Shown here piece by piece: positions 26,532-35,324 of a DNA stretch of 64,000 nucleotides (position 1 is the stretch's first letter; every line of letters starts with the position of its first letter). The notes under the pieces were generated by a model. That model searched no databases and was not told where the DNA came from. It was given only the letters and a program-made list of their open reading frames with translations. The stretch is from an uncultured Planctomycetales bacterium. Its GTDB lineage: Bacteria > Planctomycetota > Planctomycetia > Pirellulales > S012-138. The stretch spans positions 6,846 to 70,845 of the forward strand of contig CALJLD010000296.1 in NCBI GenBank assembly GCA_937982665.1, in the 5' to 3' direction. Both the position numbers and the translations under genes were made by a program.

Positions 26532-28931
26532 TTATTGGTTGTTGACTGCATCCTCTTCGGATTTCTCTACTGAATTCTCCTCACCGCCTTGGTCTTCGGA
26601 CGGCTCAACAGACGCTGACCGACGGCTCGTTGGATCATACAAGACGGAGAGCAAGCTGCTGAAATCATCAGTCCAAAGAACATTGTCCGCTTGCGATGCC
26701 GAATCCAACGGAGCATCCGGTGGCAATTGCATGAACTCCCGGTATCTCTGGATGAACTCCTGGTTGTTTGTGACAAGCATCCATTCGCAGCTGGTCAGGC
26801 GAAGACTCTCGTTGCCAATCGCGTCGTCATCGTCGTAGTAGACCCGCATCGCGGTCCGGCCATCGGTTGCGGCCAGCCCCCGTACCACACGTTCCAGTTT
26901 CAGATAGCGATTGGAGATGTGAACCGCCAACACGCCGTCTGCATTCAGGTGGTCCCAATAGATGTCGTAACACTCTTTGGTCAGCAAGTGGATGGGGATG
27001 GCGTCGCCACTGAAAGCATCGACCGCCAACACGTCAAACTTCTGCTGCTCGCTCTCGGCGAATTGGCGCTCCAAAAGCAAACGCGCATCGCCCACAAACA
27101 CATCAACGTCGGCTCCCGCGTCGCGCGCATCGGACAAATAGCTAAAGGCTTCTTCCGCTGTCTCAACCATCAGTGGATTGATCTCATAGAATCGTAGGTA
27201 GTCACCGTCTTGCGCATACGCTGCGACCGAACCCGATCCCAAGCCAATCACGCCTATCCGCATTGGCGAGCCGGAGGAGTAATCGTCATTGTTCGGATTT
27301 CGTTGGGGATGACGGGTCATCGCCAGCCCAAGCCCGGAACGTTCCCCGTAATAGCTGGTGATTGCCCGCCGCAATTCTCCGGAGAATTGATAGCCGTGGG
27401 TGATCCGGCCATGCACGAGCGTTCGCTTGCGGACAGGCTTAGGCAACTCCCTTGGATGATAGAAGTCGTCCGTCGTTCGCCACACGCCAAAGAAGTTTCG
27501 GCGGACTTCTACCAGGTTGAAGTCTTCGTCTTCGCCATAGAGGTGATCCGGTCCTTCCCGAAAGACATTTCGAACAATCGGATCCGAGAACGGCGCCGCG
27601 CCGAACATCAGCAGCACACCCATGATCCAGTACCCATGCGGCGACTTGAGAAACGCCTGACGGAATTCGCGGGCTTGGACATCCGCAAAGAACTGAACCA
27701 AGCCGTTGCGCTCTCCTGGTTTTGATGCGGCTGCAATGCCAATCAGGATCAGGCTCAACACGATGCCGATAGCGAATTCCCAATAGCCCAGGAAGAGGGA
27801 AGGCGCAACAATCCCCACCAACAGCCCTCCCAACGCTCCACCGCCGGAAACGCAGAGGTAATACAAAGTCAAACGCGAAGGATGCGGCTTCGCGCGGGCC
27901 AGCTCGCCGTGGCAACCCATGCACATGGCGAACAACCCGGCGCTGAAGATCAACACCAAGGCCCAAACAGGCCGATCGATGATGCCCGTATCTCGAATCG
28001 CCCTGGCCGCGCCGTCCGGGTCAATCGAACCCCACAACAACAGCGCGGCTCCGCCCATTGCCGCCGGCAAAAAGATCGGCCGGTAGTACCAGCGAGGGCT
28101 ATCGAACGCCACGATGAATGTCAGCAAGTAAATCGAAAGCGGGACCACCCACAGGAACGGAACCGCGGCAATGTCCTGACACATCAAGTTGGTGGTGGAG
28201 AGCAGCATGATCGAGCCGCATGCGGAAAGCCCAAGCCACAGCAAGATCTGTCGCCCATTGACGGGCGCGTAGCTTTGGTGGCCGGCTTCCTCCGCTGTGA
28301 GCCCGGCAGATTCCACAATCTGCGAATCCAACTTGTCCTGCTGCGCACCGGAGTGTCGCCACAATAAGTACGCCACTGTCCCGCAGGCCAGCACAAAGAC
28401 GCCATAGGCAATCGACCAATACGTCGTTTGTGTATGCAGCGTCATCAGCCGTTCAAACACAAATGGATAAGTCAGCAAGCCTGCCAGGCTGCCAGCGTTC
28501 GAAAGCGCGAACAACCGGTATGGCGATTTCCCCGGCTGCAACTCGCCGAACCACCTCTGCAGCAGGGGTCCGGTTGACGCCAACATCAAATACGGCCCAC
28601 CAACGCAGGCGAGCAACATCAGCACGATCAACCCAGTGGGATTGCCGGCGGAAGTGGGCTTCCAGAACTCGCCCGGCATAATCGGCAAAGCCAGCAGACT
28701 CGCAACCAGCAGCACAATATGGGCGATCGCCTGGCGCTTCCAGGACAATGTCCGGACTATGCCGTGAGCATAGAAATAGCCCAGCAACAGGGCTGATTGG
28801 AAAAACATCAGGCACGCAGTCCAAACGCCTGCCGAAGACCCAAACCAGGGCAAAATCACCTTGGCGATCATCGGTTGGACCTGAAAGAGCAGGAATGCGC
28901 TCAGAAAGATGACAAGGGCAAACAGCCGCAT
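26532..28931 (-). CDS. Spermidine-synthase-like protein with polytopic membrane domain
   Basis: The N-terminal half (about 1-450) has roughly ten or more membrane segments starting FALVIFLSAFLLFQVQPMIAKVILPWFGSS, the pattern of fused MFS/spermidine-synthase proteins common in planctomycetes. The C-terminal part (about 480-750) is a SAM-binding Rossmann domain of spermidine-synthase type: IGVIGLGSGSVAAYA, YEINPLMVETA, VFVGDARLLL and DAFSGDAIPIHLLT. True aminopropyl transfer is unproven for this family. The C-terminal tail is acidic. The ATG at 28931 is chosen because it opens directly into the first membrane helix; longer frames add a non-hydrophobic stretch. Confidence 0.85.
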   Translation of the reverse strand: MRLFALVIFLSAFLLFQVQPMIAKVILPWFGSSAGVWTACLMFFQSALLLGYFYAHGIVRTLSWKRQAIAHIVLLVASLLALPIMPGEFWKPTSAGNPTGLIVLMLLACVGGPYLMLASTGPLLQRWFGELQPGKSPYRLFALSNAGSLAGLLTYPFVFERLMTLHTQTTYWSIAYGVFVLACGTVAYLLWRHSGAQQDKLDSQIVESAGLTAEEAGHQSYAPVNGRQILLWLGLSACGSIMLLSTTNLMCQDIAAVPFLWVVPLSIYLLTFIVAFDSPRWYYRPIFLPAAMGGAALLLWGSIDPDGAARAIRDTGIIDRPVWALVLIFSAGLFAMCMGCHGELARAKPHPSRLTLYYLCVSGGGALGGLLVGIVAPSLFLGYWEFAIGIVLSLILIGIAAASKPGERNGLVQFFADVQAREFRQAFLKSPHGYWIMGVLLMFGAAPFSDPIVRNVFREGPDHLYGEDEDFNLVEVRRNFFGVWRTTDDFYHPRELPKPVRKRTLVHGRITHGYQFSGELRRAITSYYGERSGLGLAMTRHPQRNPNNDDYSSGSPMRIGVIGLGSGSVAAYAQDGDYLRFYEINPLMVETAEEAFSYLSDARDAGADVDVFVGDARLLLERQFAESEQQKFDVLAVDAFSGDAIPIHLLTKECYDIYWDHLNADGVLAVHISNRYLKLERVVRGLAATDGRTAMRVYYDDDDAIGNESLRLTSCEWMLVTNNQEFIQRYREFMQLPPDAPLDSASQADNVLWTDDFSSLLSVLYDPTSRRSASVEPSEDQGGEENSVEKSEEDAVNNQ

Positions 28932-29092
28932 GGGCAAGGACTCCGGCGAAGTTTGGACAAGTAGCCCTGTTGTCGCAGATTGCCTGACGAGGGACAAGAA
29001 ACCGCTTGAGCGAGTTCTGGCGACAAATCCGGCAAGGCGAACTGCCAGTTTGGCCACTTGTGGACACAGAATCGACCGCCAATGTTATTTGT

Positions 29093-29121
29093 TTGACAGT
29101 CCGATTTTGCCTGCCTAGAAT
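29093..29121 (+). promoter_or_regulatory. Near-consensus promoter of the 29303-30733 gene
   Basis: TTGACA at 29093-29098 and TAGAAT at 29116-29121 with the optimal 17-base spacer. It implies a start near 29128 and a 5' leader of about 175 bases. It is the best promoter match noticed in the window. It lies in the 371-bp divergent gap 28932-29302, which holds no gene. Confidence 0.72.
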
Positions 29122-29302
29122 CGACGGAAGTCCTTGCGATTCCGATCCTTTGGCCAATTGGCCGCAAAAGAATGAACGGATTGCGGGTCCCCTCGCGAGC
29201 GAAGCGTCTCTTCGTTCGCTAGCTCATTTCACGTCTTGTGATCACGCACATTTCACCGCGCTTGCGCGCTGTACTTTCGCCCTTTGCGGAGGATTTTTGG
29301 CC

Positions 29303-30733
29303 ATGGCCAGAAGCGAGAATCAAGGGATTCAAATCGCGCTGATTGTGTTCGCCTTTATGTTCATTTTGGCGACCGTCGGTTTCATTTACTACATCAGCGA
29401 GAACAGCAAGAACGCTGCCCTTGCCAAAGAGAAGACGGATGAACTCTCCCAATTGCAAGCCAACGCGCAACTGCAGTCCGAGAAATGGATACTGCTGTGC
29501 AATCGCTTAGGGATTAGCGATTCTGCCGACATCGAACAGTTGAAAACTGCCTGGCAAGACAATGTCATGCCGGTTGCCGGGCCGATCAGCGCTCAAGCCA
29601 AGAACTTGCCTGAGGGCGATGTGCCTGACGCAGACACAGCCTTGGATTTGTTCGCGGTTGTGAAGCAACTTGACCTGGAGTTGCAGAAGCGCGGCAAAGC
29701 TGTTGAAGCCAACAAAGTGGAACTCAAACGGCTTGAAGACGAACTCGCCCGCGTGCGACAAGACGATGCGGACAAGATCGGGAAGCTGGAAGACGATCTC
29801 GCCGCCGCGACAACCGCTCACCAGCAAGCGGTCGATCGCTTCCAGGAAACGGAAGATCAACTGCAAAGCACAGTCACGGACTTGACCAATAAACTGAATG
29901 AGCGAACCACCGAGAACAACACGCTGCAGCAGCAGCTGACAGATGCTCAAATCGCTTTCGACGCCGAATTGGAGAAAATCCAACAGCAGCTTGATCAGGC
30001 GACAACTCAACTCGCCGAATTGACGAACCAGAGCTTCACCACGCCAGATGGCATTATTCGTCTTGTGGATCAAGCTTCGGAAACAGTCTGGATCAATCTG
30101 GGCTCCGCGGACAACCTGCGACCGCAGATCACGTTCTCCGTGTGGGACAAGAGTTCCAGCGGACTTGGCCGCGATGGACAGGCCCGCAAAGGCGCCTTAG
30201 AAGTCATGCGAATTGACGGCGCGCACTCGGCCGAATGCCGCATCACACATCAAGACCCGCTCAATCCCATCACCCGCGGCGATGTGATCTCCACTCCGCT
30301 GTGGCGACCGGGCATCCTCCTCGGCTTTGCCTTAGTCGGTTCGATGGACTTTGATGGGGACGCCATCAGCGACCGTGACCGGATTGTCCAATTGATCACC
30401 AGCAACGGTGGCAAGATTGACGCCGAGTATAAGAACGGCGAGATCGAAGGCGAAATCACCGTCAACACGCAATTCATCATTGTTGGCAAATCGCCTCCGG
30501 GCCAGGAAGAAGCCGTCTCCAATATGTTGCGCACAGCCGACCGCCTGGGCGTGCAGCGTATTCTGCTGTCGGACTTCCTCGAACGCTCCGGTTATCGCCA
30601 ATCGCGCGACACCAAGAGCTTCGGGCTCGATTCGAATCCGGCCGACTTCAGCGATCTGCCGGTGGACAACAATCGCTTCCGCCCACGTCGTCCGCCAACG
30701 GGCGTCGGCACCGGAAGCGGCGGCAACCGCTAA
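29303..30733 (+). CDS. Coiled-coil membrane-anchored protein (476 aa)
   Basis: N-terminal membrane segment (about 9-32, IALIVFAFMFILATVGFIYYI), then long coiled coil (about 35-240; QLQSTVTDLTNKL-like heptads). A beta domain follows beginning GIIRLVDQASETVWINLGSADNLRP, which resembles the GxVixvdgxxVxInlGsxdgl modules seen in FlgT-type proteins. The C-terminal part contains RDRIVQLITSNGGKI and VNTQFIIVG, a BRCT-like pattern. GGAGG lies 10 bases before the ATG at 29303. The function is unknown; it is probably a structural or tethering envelope protein. It is a stand-alone transcription unit between a strong promoter and terminator. Confidence 0.82.
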   Translation: MARSENQGIQIALIVFAFMFILATVGFIYYISENSKNAALAKEKTDELSQLQANAQLQSEKWILLCNRLGISDSADIEQLKTAWQDNVMPVAGPISAQAKNLPEGDVPDADTALDLFAVVKQLDLELQKRGKAVEANKVELKRLEDELARVRQDDADKIGKLEDDLAAATTAHQQAVDRFQETEDQLQSTVTDLTNKLNERTTENNTLQQQLTDAQIAFDAELEKIQQQLDQATTQLAELTNQSFTTPDGIIRLVDQASETVWINLGSADNLRPQITFSVWDKSSSGLGRDGQARKGALEVMRIDGAHSAECRITHQDPLNPITRGDVISTPLWRPGILLGFALVGSMDFDGDAISDRDRIVQLITSNGGKIDAEYKNGEIEGEITVNTQFIIVGKSPPGQEEAVSNMLRTADRLGVQRILLSDFLERSGYRQSRDTKSFGLDSNPADFSDLPVDNNRFRPRRPPTGVGTGSGGNR

Positions 30734-30762
30734 TCGTCGGCCACTCAGTTTGAGCAAAACCC

Positions 30763-30800
30763 AACCCCGCCAGGTGCACTCCTGGCGGGGTTTTTGTTTT
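30763..30800 (+). terminator. Intrinsic terminator after the coiled-coil gene
   Basis: A perfect 12-bp stem (30763-30774 with 30781-30792, AACCCCGCCAGG and complement), a 6-base loop, and T-rich sequence to 30800, 30 bases after the stop. Confidence 0.92.
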
Positions 30801-30900
30801 TGGCAGCTAATCACGAATGGCTGGGCGAGATTGCATAGCCGGGAGTGAAAGGCGCAGCCTTAAGCGGCCGATATTCTTCCCTCGAGCGAAGCCACGCGTG

Positions 30901-31185
30901 TCAATCAGCAGCAGGCGGCGTTGTTTCGTCTTGCGGCTGTTTCTCTTGTGTCCAATCGGCTTTCGCGGACTGGACAATCTCGGACACGCTGAGCCCAACG
31001 GAGCGACGATACTCCCACGCCAAGAGCAAGATGGCGAGAGTCGCAACCGCTCCGCCGGGGAGCAGCCCAAATGCCGCCACATCAAGGCTTGGTTGCATTG
31101 CCGCCGCCAAGCAACCAAATCCAAACACAGTCGCACCGCCCAAGAAAACCAAGGCCATCGCAATCATTCGATAAGGGCGTTCCAT
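30901..31185 (-). CDS. Small membrane protein, paralogue of the 31214-31426 gene (94 aa)
   Basis: Starts MERPYRMIAMALVFLGG and has two membrane segments (about 8-30 and 38-58) with a charged C-terminal tail (QEKQPQDETTPPAAD). The start at 31185 is fixed by GAAGGAG 8 bases upstream; longer in-frame starts overlap the upstream gene. Function unknown. Start, helix layout and sequence match the neighbour at 31214-31426, so the pair arose by duplication. Confidence 0.72.
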   Translation of the reverse strand: MERPYRMIAMALVFLGGATVFGFGCLAAAMQPSLDVAAFGLLPGGAVATLAILLLAWEYRRSVGLSVSEIVQSAKADWTQEKQPQDETTPPAAD

Positions 31186-31213
31186 TACATCGTCTCCTTC
31201 ATGCGGGTGCGGC

Positions 31214-31426
31214 TCATGCATCCCGGTCATGCTTTCGTGATTCGAGAATCTCAATCATCAGGAAGATCGCGCAAGCAACCATCACAAATCCGCCGATACC
31301 CTCGAAACCGGAACTCTGATTACCGATTGCGTCGGCGATGACGCCGCCGGTTGTCATGATCGCCCCGCTCAAAAAGCCGACCGACCAGGCCAGCAATCGA
31401 TAAGGCCGCTCGCTGCGTCGTTCCAT
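31214..31426 (-). CDS. Small membrane protein (70 aa)
   Basis: Starts MERRSERPYRLLAWSVGFLSG; two membrane segments (about 11-32 and 42-62) and a short charged tail (ESRKHDRDA). GGGAG stands 6 bases before the ATG at 31426. It shares the ERPYR(L/M)(L/I)A start and topology with the gene 28 bases downstream. Function unknown. Confidence 0.68.
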   Translation of the reverse strand: MERRSERPYRLLAWSVGFLSGAIMTTGGVIADAIGNQSSGFEGIGGFVMVACAIFLMIEILESRKHDRDA

Positions 31427-31554
31427 ACCCAACTCCCAGATTCAACTCCCACATCAATGTGAATGCGCCTGCAAAGCAGGAACTTCACCGCCTGACGTGA
31501 TATGCTGATTGAATCTCGGCGCGAATGCAAACCGCAGTCGCGTACTGAATACCA

Positions 31555-32841
31555 GTGCGGCATCCGTTCATTGCGAAAAACTCGACTGGGGCCAAGAGCA
31601 TCAAGCCAACGAACATCGCTGACACTTCCAACAACCCGCCGAAAAAGCGCAGCTGGTTTCGCTTTTCCTTGCGAAGCCTGCTTTTGCTTACTGCGCTAGT
31701 CGCAATTGTCTTTGCCATCATCGGCGGAGATATCGGCAAGGCACGCCGCCGGGCGCAAGACATGAGAATCCTGCGCGAGAACGGCTTTGAACTTTCTGGC
31801 TATCCGACGCCGACGTCTTACCAGAAAACGCTCATGCGCTTTCTCCCAGTTGAGAGAGTACTCGCACCGACCAGCGCTACTTACAACCGCGAGCCGGTAG
31901 CGCGCGAACAATTGGAGATCCTCGCCCGGTATCCGCAGTGGTGTTCTCTCAACTTCACTACGCCTGACGATTGCGATCAGACACTGCGGGCTGGCATTAA
32001 CAATTGGCGGGAAGTGGACCAGTTGTGGCTGCGCGGCGAGGCGGGAAATGACGCCATTCCTCCGCTCGACCAGCATCAATTCCTTCGTAGCCTGCATTTG
32101 AATTTACCCAACTGCGATTCGGACATCCTTCCTGCCATTGTTCAAGCGCCCGAGTTGCATGACCTGGCCATCCAGGCGAATCTGTCCGATCAATCGCTCG
32201 CTGATGTTCTGGCCATGCCGTCGCTTTGGCACTTGCAGATTTTCGGCAACCAGAGAATTACGAGTGCGCCCTTCACGGAAACGTCCAACAGCTCAATCCG
32301 ATTTCTCAGTGTTGGCGAAACACAATTTGGAGATGCTGGCCTGCAAGCGGTGCTCAAGTGGCCGGAGTTGGAGAAGCTCTATGCGTGGGACACGCCAATT
32401 GGTGATCAGGCGTTTGTGGAGTTTGAAACTCCCCAGTCCAGCAAACTTGCCGCCCTGCGCCTTCCAGGCACGCAGGTCACCAGCGCGGCGCTTCCAGGAA
32501 TCGCGAAGTTGAAAAACTTGCAGGTGTTGGAACTTTCCCAAACTCATGTCTCAGACGAGAACTTGGAAGTCCTTGCGAGTCTGCCATCGCTGGATCAGCT
32601 GCTCCTGAATGACTGTTTGATCATGGACGAGGGTTTTCGCAAGCTCCGCAGCCCGTCGCTGACGGAAATCGAGTTAGACCACACGCTTGTTACGGCCGCG
32701 GCATTCGAGAATATTGCTGAGCGGCTGCCCGCCCTACGGCTCTGCTCCATAATCGGCTGCTGGCGGATTTCCGCCGCCGAAGGAAAAGCCCTGCAGCAGT
32801 TGTACCCGGACATCTTCTTCCTTGGAGTTGAGAACGAGTAA
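31555..32841 (+). CDS. Membrane-anchored leucine-rich-repeat protein 1 (428 aa)
   Basis: N-terminal anchor RFSLRSLLLLTALVAIVFAI (about residues 36-55) of a type typical for planctomycetes, then IGGDIGKARRRAQDM and about ten irregular leucine-rich repeats of roughly 24-28 residues (LHLNLPNC, LHDLAIQANLSDQSLADVL, LQVLELSQTHVSDENLEVL, LTEIELDHTLV). Probably faces outward and binds protein. No ATG is available: the frame opens with a GTG at 31555 without a Shine-Dalgarno, so the true start is uncertain by some 20 codons. It ends with TAA at 32839-32841, in the same frame as the next gene. Confidence 0.75.
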   Translation: MRHPFIAKNSTGAKSIKPTNIADTSNNPPKKRSWFRFSLRSLLLLTALVAIVFAIIGGDIGKARRRAQDMRILRENGFELSGYPTPTSYQKTLMRFLPVERVLAPTSATYNREPVAREQLEILARYPQWCSLNFTTPDDCDQTLRAGINNWREVDQLWLRGEAGNDAIPPLDQHQFLRSLHLNLPNCDSDILPAIVQAPELHDLAIQANLSDQSLADVLAMPSLWHLQIFGNQRITSAPFTETSNSSIRFLSVGETQFGDAGLQAVLKWPELEKLYAWDTPIGDQAFVEFETPQSSKLAALRLPGTQVTSAALPGIAKLKNLQVLELSQTHVSDENLEVLASLPSLDQLLLNDCLIMDEGFRKLRSPSLTEIELDHTLVTAAAFENIAERLPALRLCSIIGCWRISAAEGKALQQLYPDIFFLGVENE

Positions 32842-32844
32842 CAC

Positions 32845-34089
32845 TTGCGACGTGCCGCCGCCAACCCGCGCAAAAAACGCAAATGGCTTCGCTTCTCTTT
32901 GCGAAGCCTGCTGATCCTGATCGCGTTGTTTGCCATTCTCTTTGCCGTCATCGGCGGAGATATCGGCAAGGCTTACCGCCAGGCGCGGGACATGAAGTAC
33001 CTGCAGGAGGAAGGGTTTCAGATCGTCGAGTATTCGCAGCCAAGCCAGTATGAAGAGATGCTGCTTTGGTTTTTGCCGCGCGAAGGTGTGCTTTCGCCAA
33101 AGGAGGGCCGGTATGGGCTAAAGGGCGCCAACACCGAGATGTTGGAGATTATCTCACGGCAAACAAGCTGGGAAGATTTGCGATTGGTTGTCGACCCCGC
33201 TGACAGGGACATCTTGCGCCGTAGAATTCAGAATTGGCGAGGCCTGGAAGGCTTGTCCATTGACAACGCCTTGGGCGGGGACGCATTGCCCTCGCTCGCC
33301 AACCATCAAGACCTATATTCTCTTTCAATATCCGTCGAAGGCTGCGATGCGTCGGTCTACACGTCCATCGCCGCGGCACCTGCGCTTGAGTACATCCATT
33401 TGGGTTCTGTGTTCGACGAAGGTCTCGTCAACGTCCTGGAAATGCCCACGCTGCGCGAACTTGCGCTCAGTGGTCAAAACTTCACATCCGCGCCCTTTGT
33501 GGCGGCACGCACATCGTCGATCGAGAAACTTTACGTTCCCGTCACCAAGTTCGACAACCAGGCGCTCAAAGCCGTTTTGAAATGGCCGCGTTTGAAACAT
33601 CTTATCGTTGGCGACACGCTGATCACGGACGAAGTGTTTGCCGAGATTCCGCTCCAAGATAAACAACGCCTGGAAACGCTCAGCTGGCGAAACGGACCGA
33701 TTACCAGCGCCGCGATCCCGGGCATCGCTGAATTCTCAAGCCTGGTTACGCTCGGGCTTTCGAACACGAAAATCACGGATGAAAACCTCGAACTCTTGAA
33801 CCAGATGCCGGCCTTGGAAGAATTGAATCTGATGTACTGTCAACTGACGGATGCCGGCGTCAGCAAATTACGCAACCCCTCCATCACAAAGCTTTGGCTT
33901 TCCGATACACAGATCACGGTTGCCGCTTTGGAAAACCTGGATCAACGATTTCCGGCATTGCAAGCCTGCGGGATCGAATGGTGCAAGATCACCGCCGCCG
34001 AGGTTGAGACGCTGCGAGCCAAGTTCCCAACGGTCAGCTTCAATGATCTTCCCGCCAAACAACCGCTCCCCTTTGAGTGGGACGAGTGA
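32845..34089 (+). CDS. Membrane-anchored leucine-rich-repeat protein 2 (414 aa)
   Basis: Paralogue of the preceding gene with the same layout: basic N-terminus, anchor RFSLRSLLILIALFAILFAV, the stretch IGGDIGKAYRQARDM, then LRRs (LVTLGLSNTKITDENLELL, LEELNLMYCQLTDAGVSKL). Only one codon (CAC) separates the TAA of gene 1 from the likely TTG start, and both are in one frame. Expression by reinitiation or partial stop readthrough is therefore conceivable. No ATG or good Shine-Dalgarno is present. The anchor DNA is nearly identical to that of gene 1, pointing to recent duplication. Confidence 0.75.
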   Translation: MRRAAANPRKKRKWLRFSLRSLLILIALFAILFAVIGGDIGKAYRQARDMKYLQEEGFQIVEYSQPSQYEEMLLWFLPREGVLSPKEGRYGLKGANTEMLEIISRQTSWEDLRLVVDPADRDILRRRIQNWRGLEGLSIDNALGGDALPSLANHQDLYSLSISVEGCDASVYTSIAAAPALEYIHLGSVFDEGLVNVLEMPTLRELALSGQNFTSAPFVAARTSSIEKLYVPVTKFDNQALKAVLKWPRLKHLIVGDTLITDEVFAEIPLQDKQRLETLSWRNGPITSAAIPGIAEFSSLVTLGLSNTKITDENLELLNQMPALEELNLMYCQLTDAGVSKLRNPSITKLWLSDTQITVAALENLDQRFPALQACGIEWCKITAAEVETLRAKFPTVSFNDLPAKQPLPFEWDE

Positions 34090-34098
34090 GACAAGCAC

Positions 34099-34674
34099 GT
34101 GGCAAATCAACTTCTGCATAAAATCCTCGCCTTCCCGCCCGGCGGATGTGAATTCGGTCCGCAGCAGGCGTCATCGTCTGCTCGCGAATTGCTGGATCAA
34201 TTGCGGCCGGGCGATGTGGTCTCTGGGCAAATGTTTGATCAACAAATGGCAGCCGCAGCCCTGGCCGGGCTGTGGCTCCGGCACGGCTTTCTGGATCGCT
34301 CGCACAACATCAGCCAGAGCCTGGACACGGCCGAAGGCAGTTACTGGCACGGCATCATGCATCGTCGCGAGCCGGACTACGGCAATGGAAAGTATTGGTT
34401 CCGCCGCGTTGGCCAGCATGCTGTGTTTGCCGACCTTGCTCAGCGTTTGAACGCCGCCATCCAAACGGGCGAAGTGCAGACAAACGACTTGCCAGCGACA
34501 GCATCCCAGCGTGTGACTTCGCTGGCCAGTGAGTGGGATCCGTTCGCCTTTGTTGATCTTTGCCAACAGGCCGCGCAAACCGGCAACGACAACATGCGGC
34601 AAACTTGTGAAGCCATCGCCGATCTCGAATGGCAAGCCTTGTTCGACTACTGCCGCGCTCAGGCTGGAAGTTGA
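34099..34674 (+). CDS. Unknown cytoplasmic protein (191 aa)
   Basis: No signal or membrane segment. The sequence is compact and hydrophilic, with LLDQLRPGDVVSGQMFDQQ, a His/Tyr/Trp-rich centre (SYWHGIMHRREPDYGNGKYWFRRV) suggesting a metal site, and a helical C-terminus. The central pattern recalls small planctomycete proteins of unknown function. The GTG start lies 9 bases after the stop of the LRR gene, so it is probably in the same transcript. Confidence 0.72.
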   Translation: MANQLLHKILAFPPGGCEFGPQQASSSARELLDQLRPGDVVSGQMFDQQMAAAALAGLWLRHGFLDRSHNISQSLDTAEGSYWHGIMHRREPDYGNGKYWFRRVGQHAVFADLAQRLNAAIQTGEVQTNDLPATASQRVTSLASEWDPFAFVDLCQQAAQTGNDNMRQTCEAIADLEWQALFDYCRAQAGS

Positions 34675-34768
34675 CGCCGACATTCGCTAAGTAGTGTCAG
34701 GATCGCCAGCGCGCGATTCAACTGCCGCGGGTGCCCGCGTCACACGGAGCAGTCGCAAGCAACGTCAT

Positions 34769-35158
34769 CTATCCGCCGACGGCTTCTTTCACGAACTCCG
34801 AAATCTGCGGCAGCGGAGTTCCTGGCGTGAAGACGCGGGCGACGCCGAGGGCTTCGAGCTTGGGAATGTCGGCTTCGGGAATGATGCCGCCGACAATGAC
34901 CTTCACGTTGTCGAGACCGCGCTCATTGAGCTTGGCAATCAGTTCCGGCACAAGCGTCATGTGGGCTCCGGAGAGCAAGCTGACGCCGATGACGTCCGCG
35001 TCTTCGTCCTCGACCGCGCGAACGGCCGCGGAAACATCCTGCCACAGCCCTGTGTAGATGACTTCCATGCCGGCATCGCGCAGGGCTCTAGCGACGACCT
35101 GCACGCCGCGGTCATGGCCGTCGAGTCCCAGTTTGGCAAGTACAACGCGAATCGGCAT
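34769..35158 (-). CDS. Stand-alone cobalamin-binding domain, methylmalonyl-CoA mutase C-terminal type
   Basis: 129 aa, a complete B12-binding Rossmann domain: AKLGLDGHDRGVQVVA holds the DxHxxG motif whose His replaces the lower base of the cofactor, followed by GVSLLSGAH and VIVGGIIPEAD, ending TPLPQISEFV. This is the small-chain form of acyl-CoA mutases such as methylmalonyl-CoA or isobutyryl-CoA mutase. No large catalytic subunit or MeaB chaperone is adjacent, so its partner is encoded elsewhere. Longer in-frame starts upstream lack coding character. Confidence 0.9.
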   Translation of the reverse strand: MPIRVVLAKLGLDGHDRGVQVVARALRDAGMEVIYTGLWQDVSAAVRAVEDEDADVIGVSLLSGAHMTLVPELIAKLNERGLDNVKVIVGGIIPEADIPKLEALGVARVFTPGTPLPQISEFVKEAVGG

Positions 35159-35324
35159 GTTTGTAATTATGAGAAGCGACGTTAGTTCAAATGACAATCG
35201 GCGATGCACAGCACGCGCATCCCGGTGTCGATGAGGCCCAGCCTGATCGTAACTGGTCGCCACTTCCCGTGCCAGATGGAATGGCCGCAAGCCTTGGCAA
35301 TTCGCGGAGCGATTGCCGTGTGCC

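Noticed and set aside
31502..31699. 65-codon ATG-started frame at the head of LRR gene 1
   Set aside because: It is out of frame with the LRR protein and ends inside its membrane anchor; probably a chance frame.
34675..34768. GC-rich sequence between the 34099 gene and the B12 gene as a terminator
   Set aside because: No stem with a T-run could be found on either strand.
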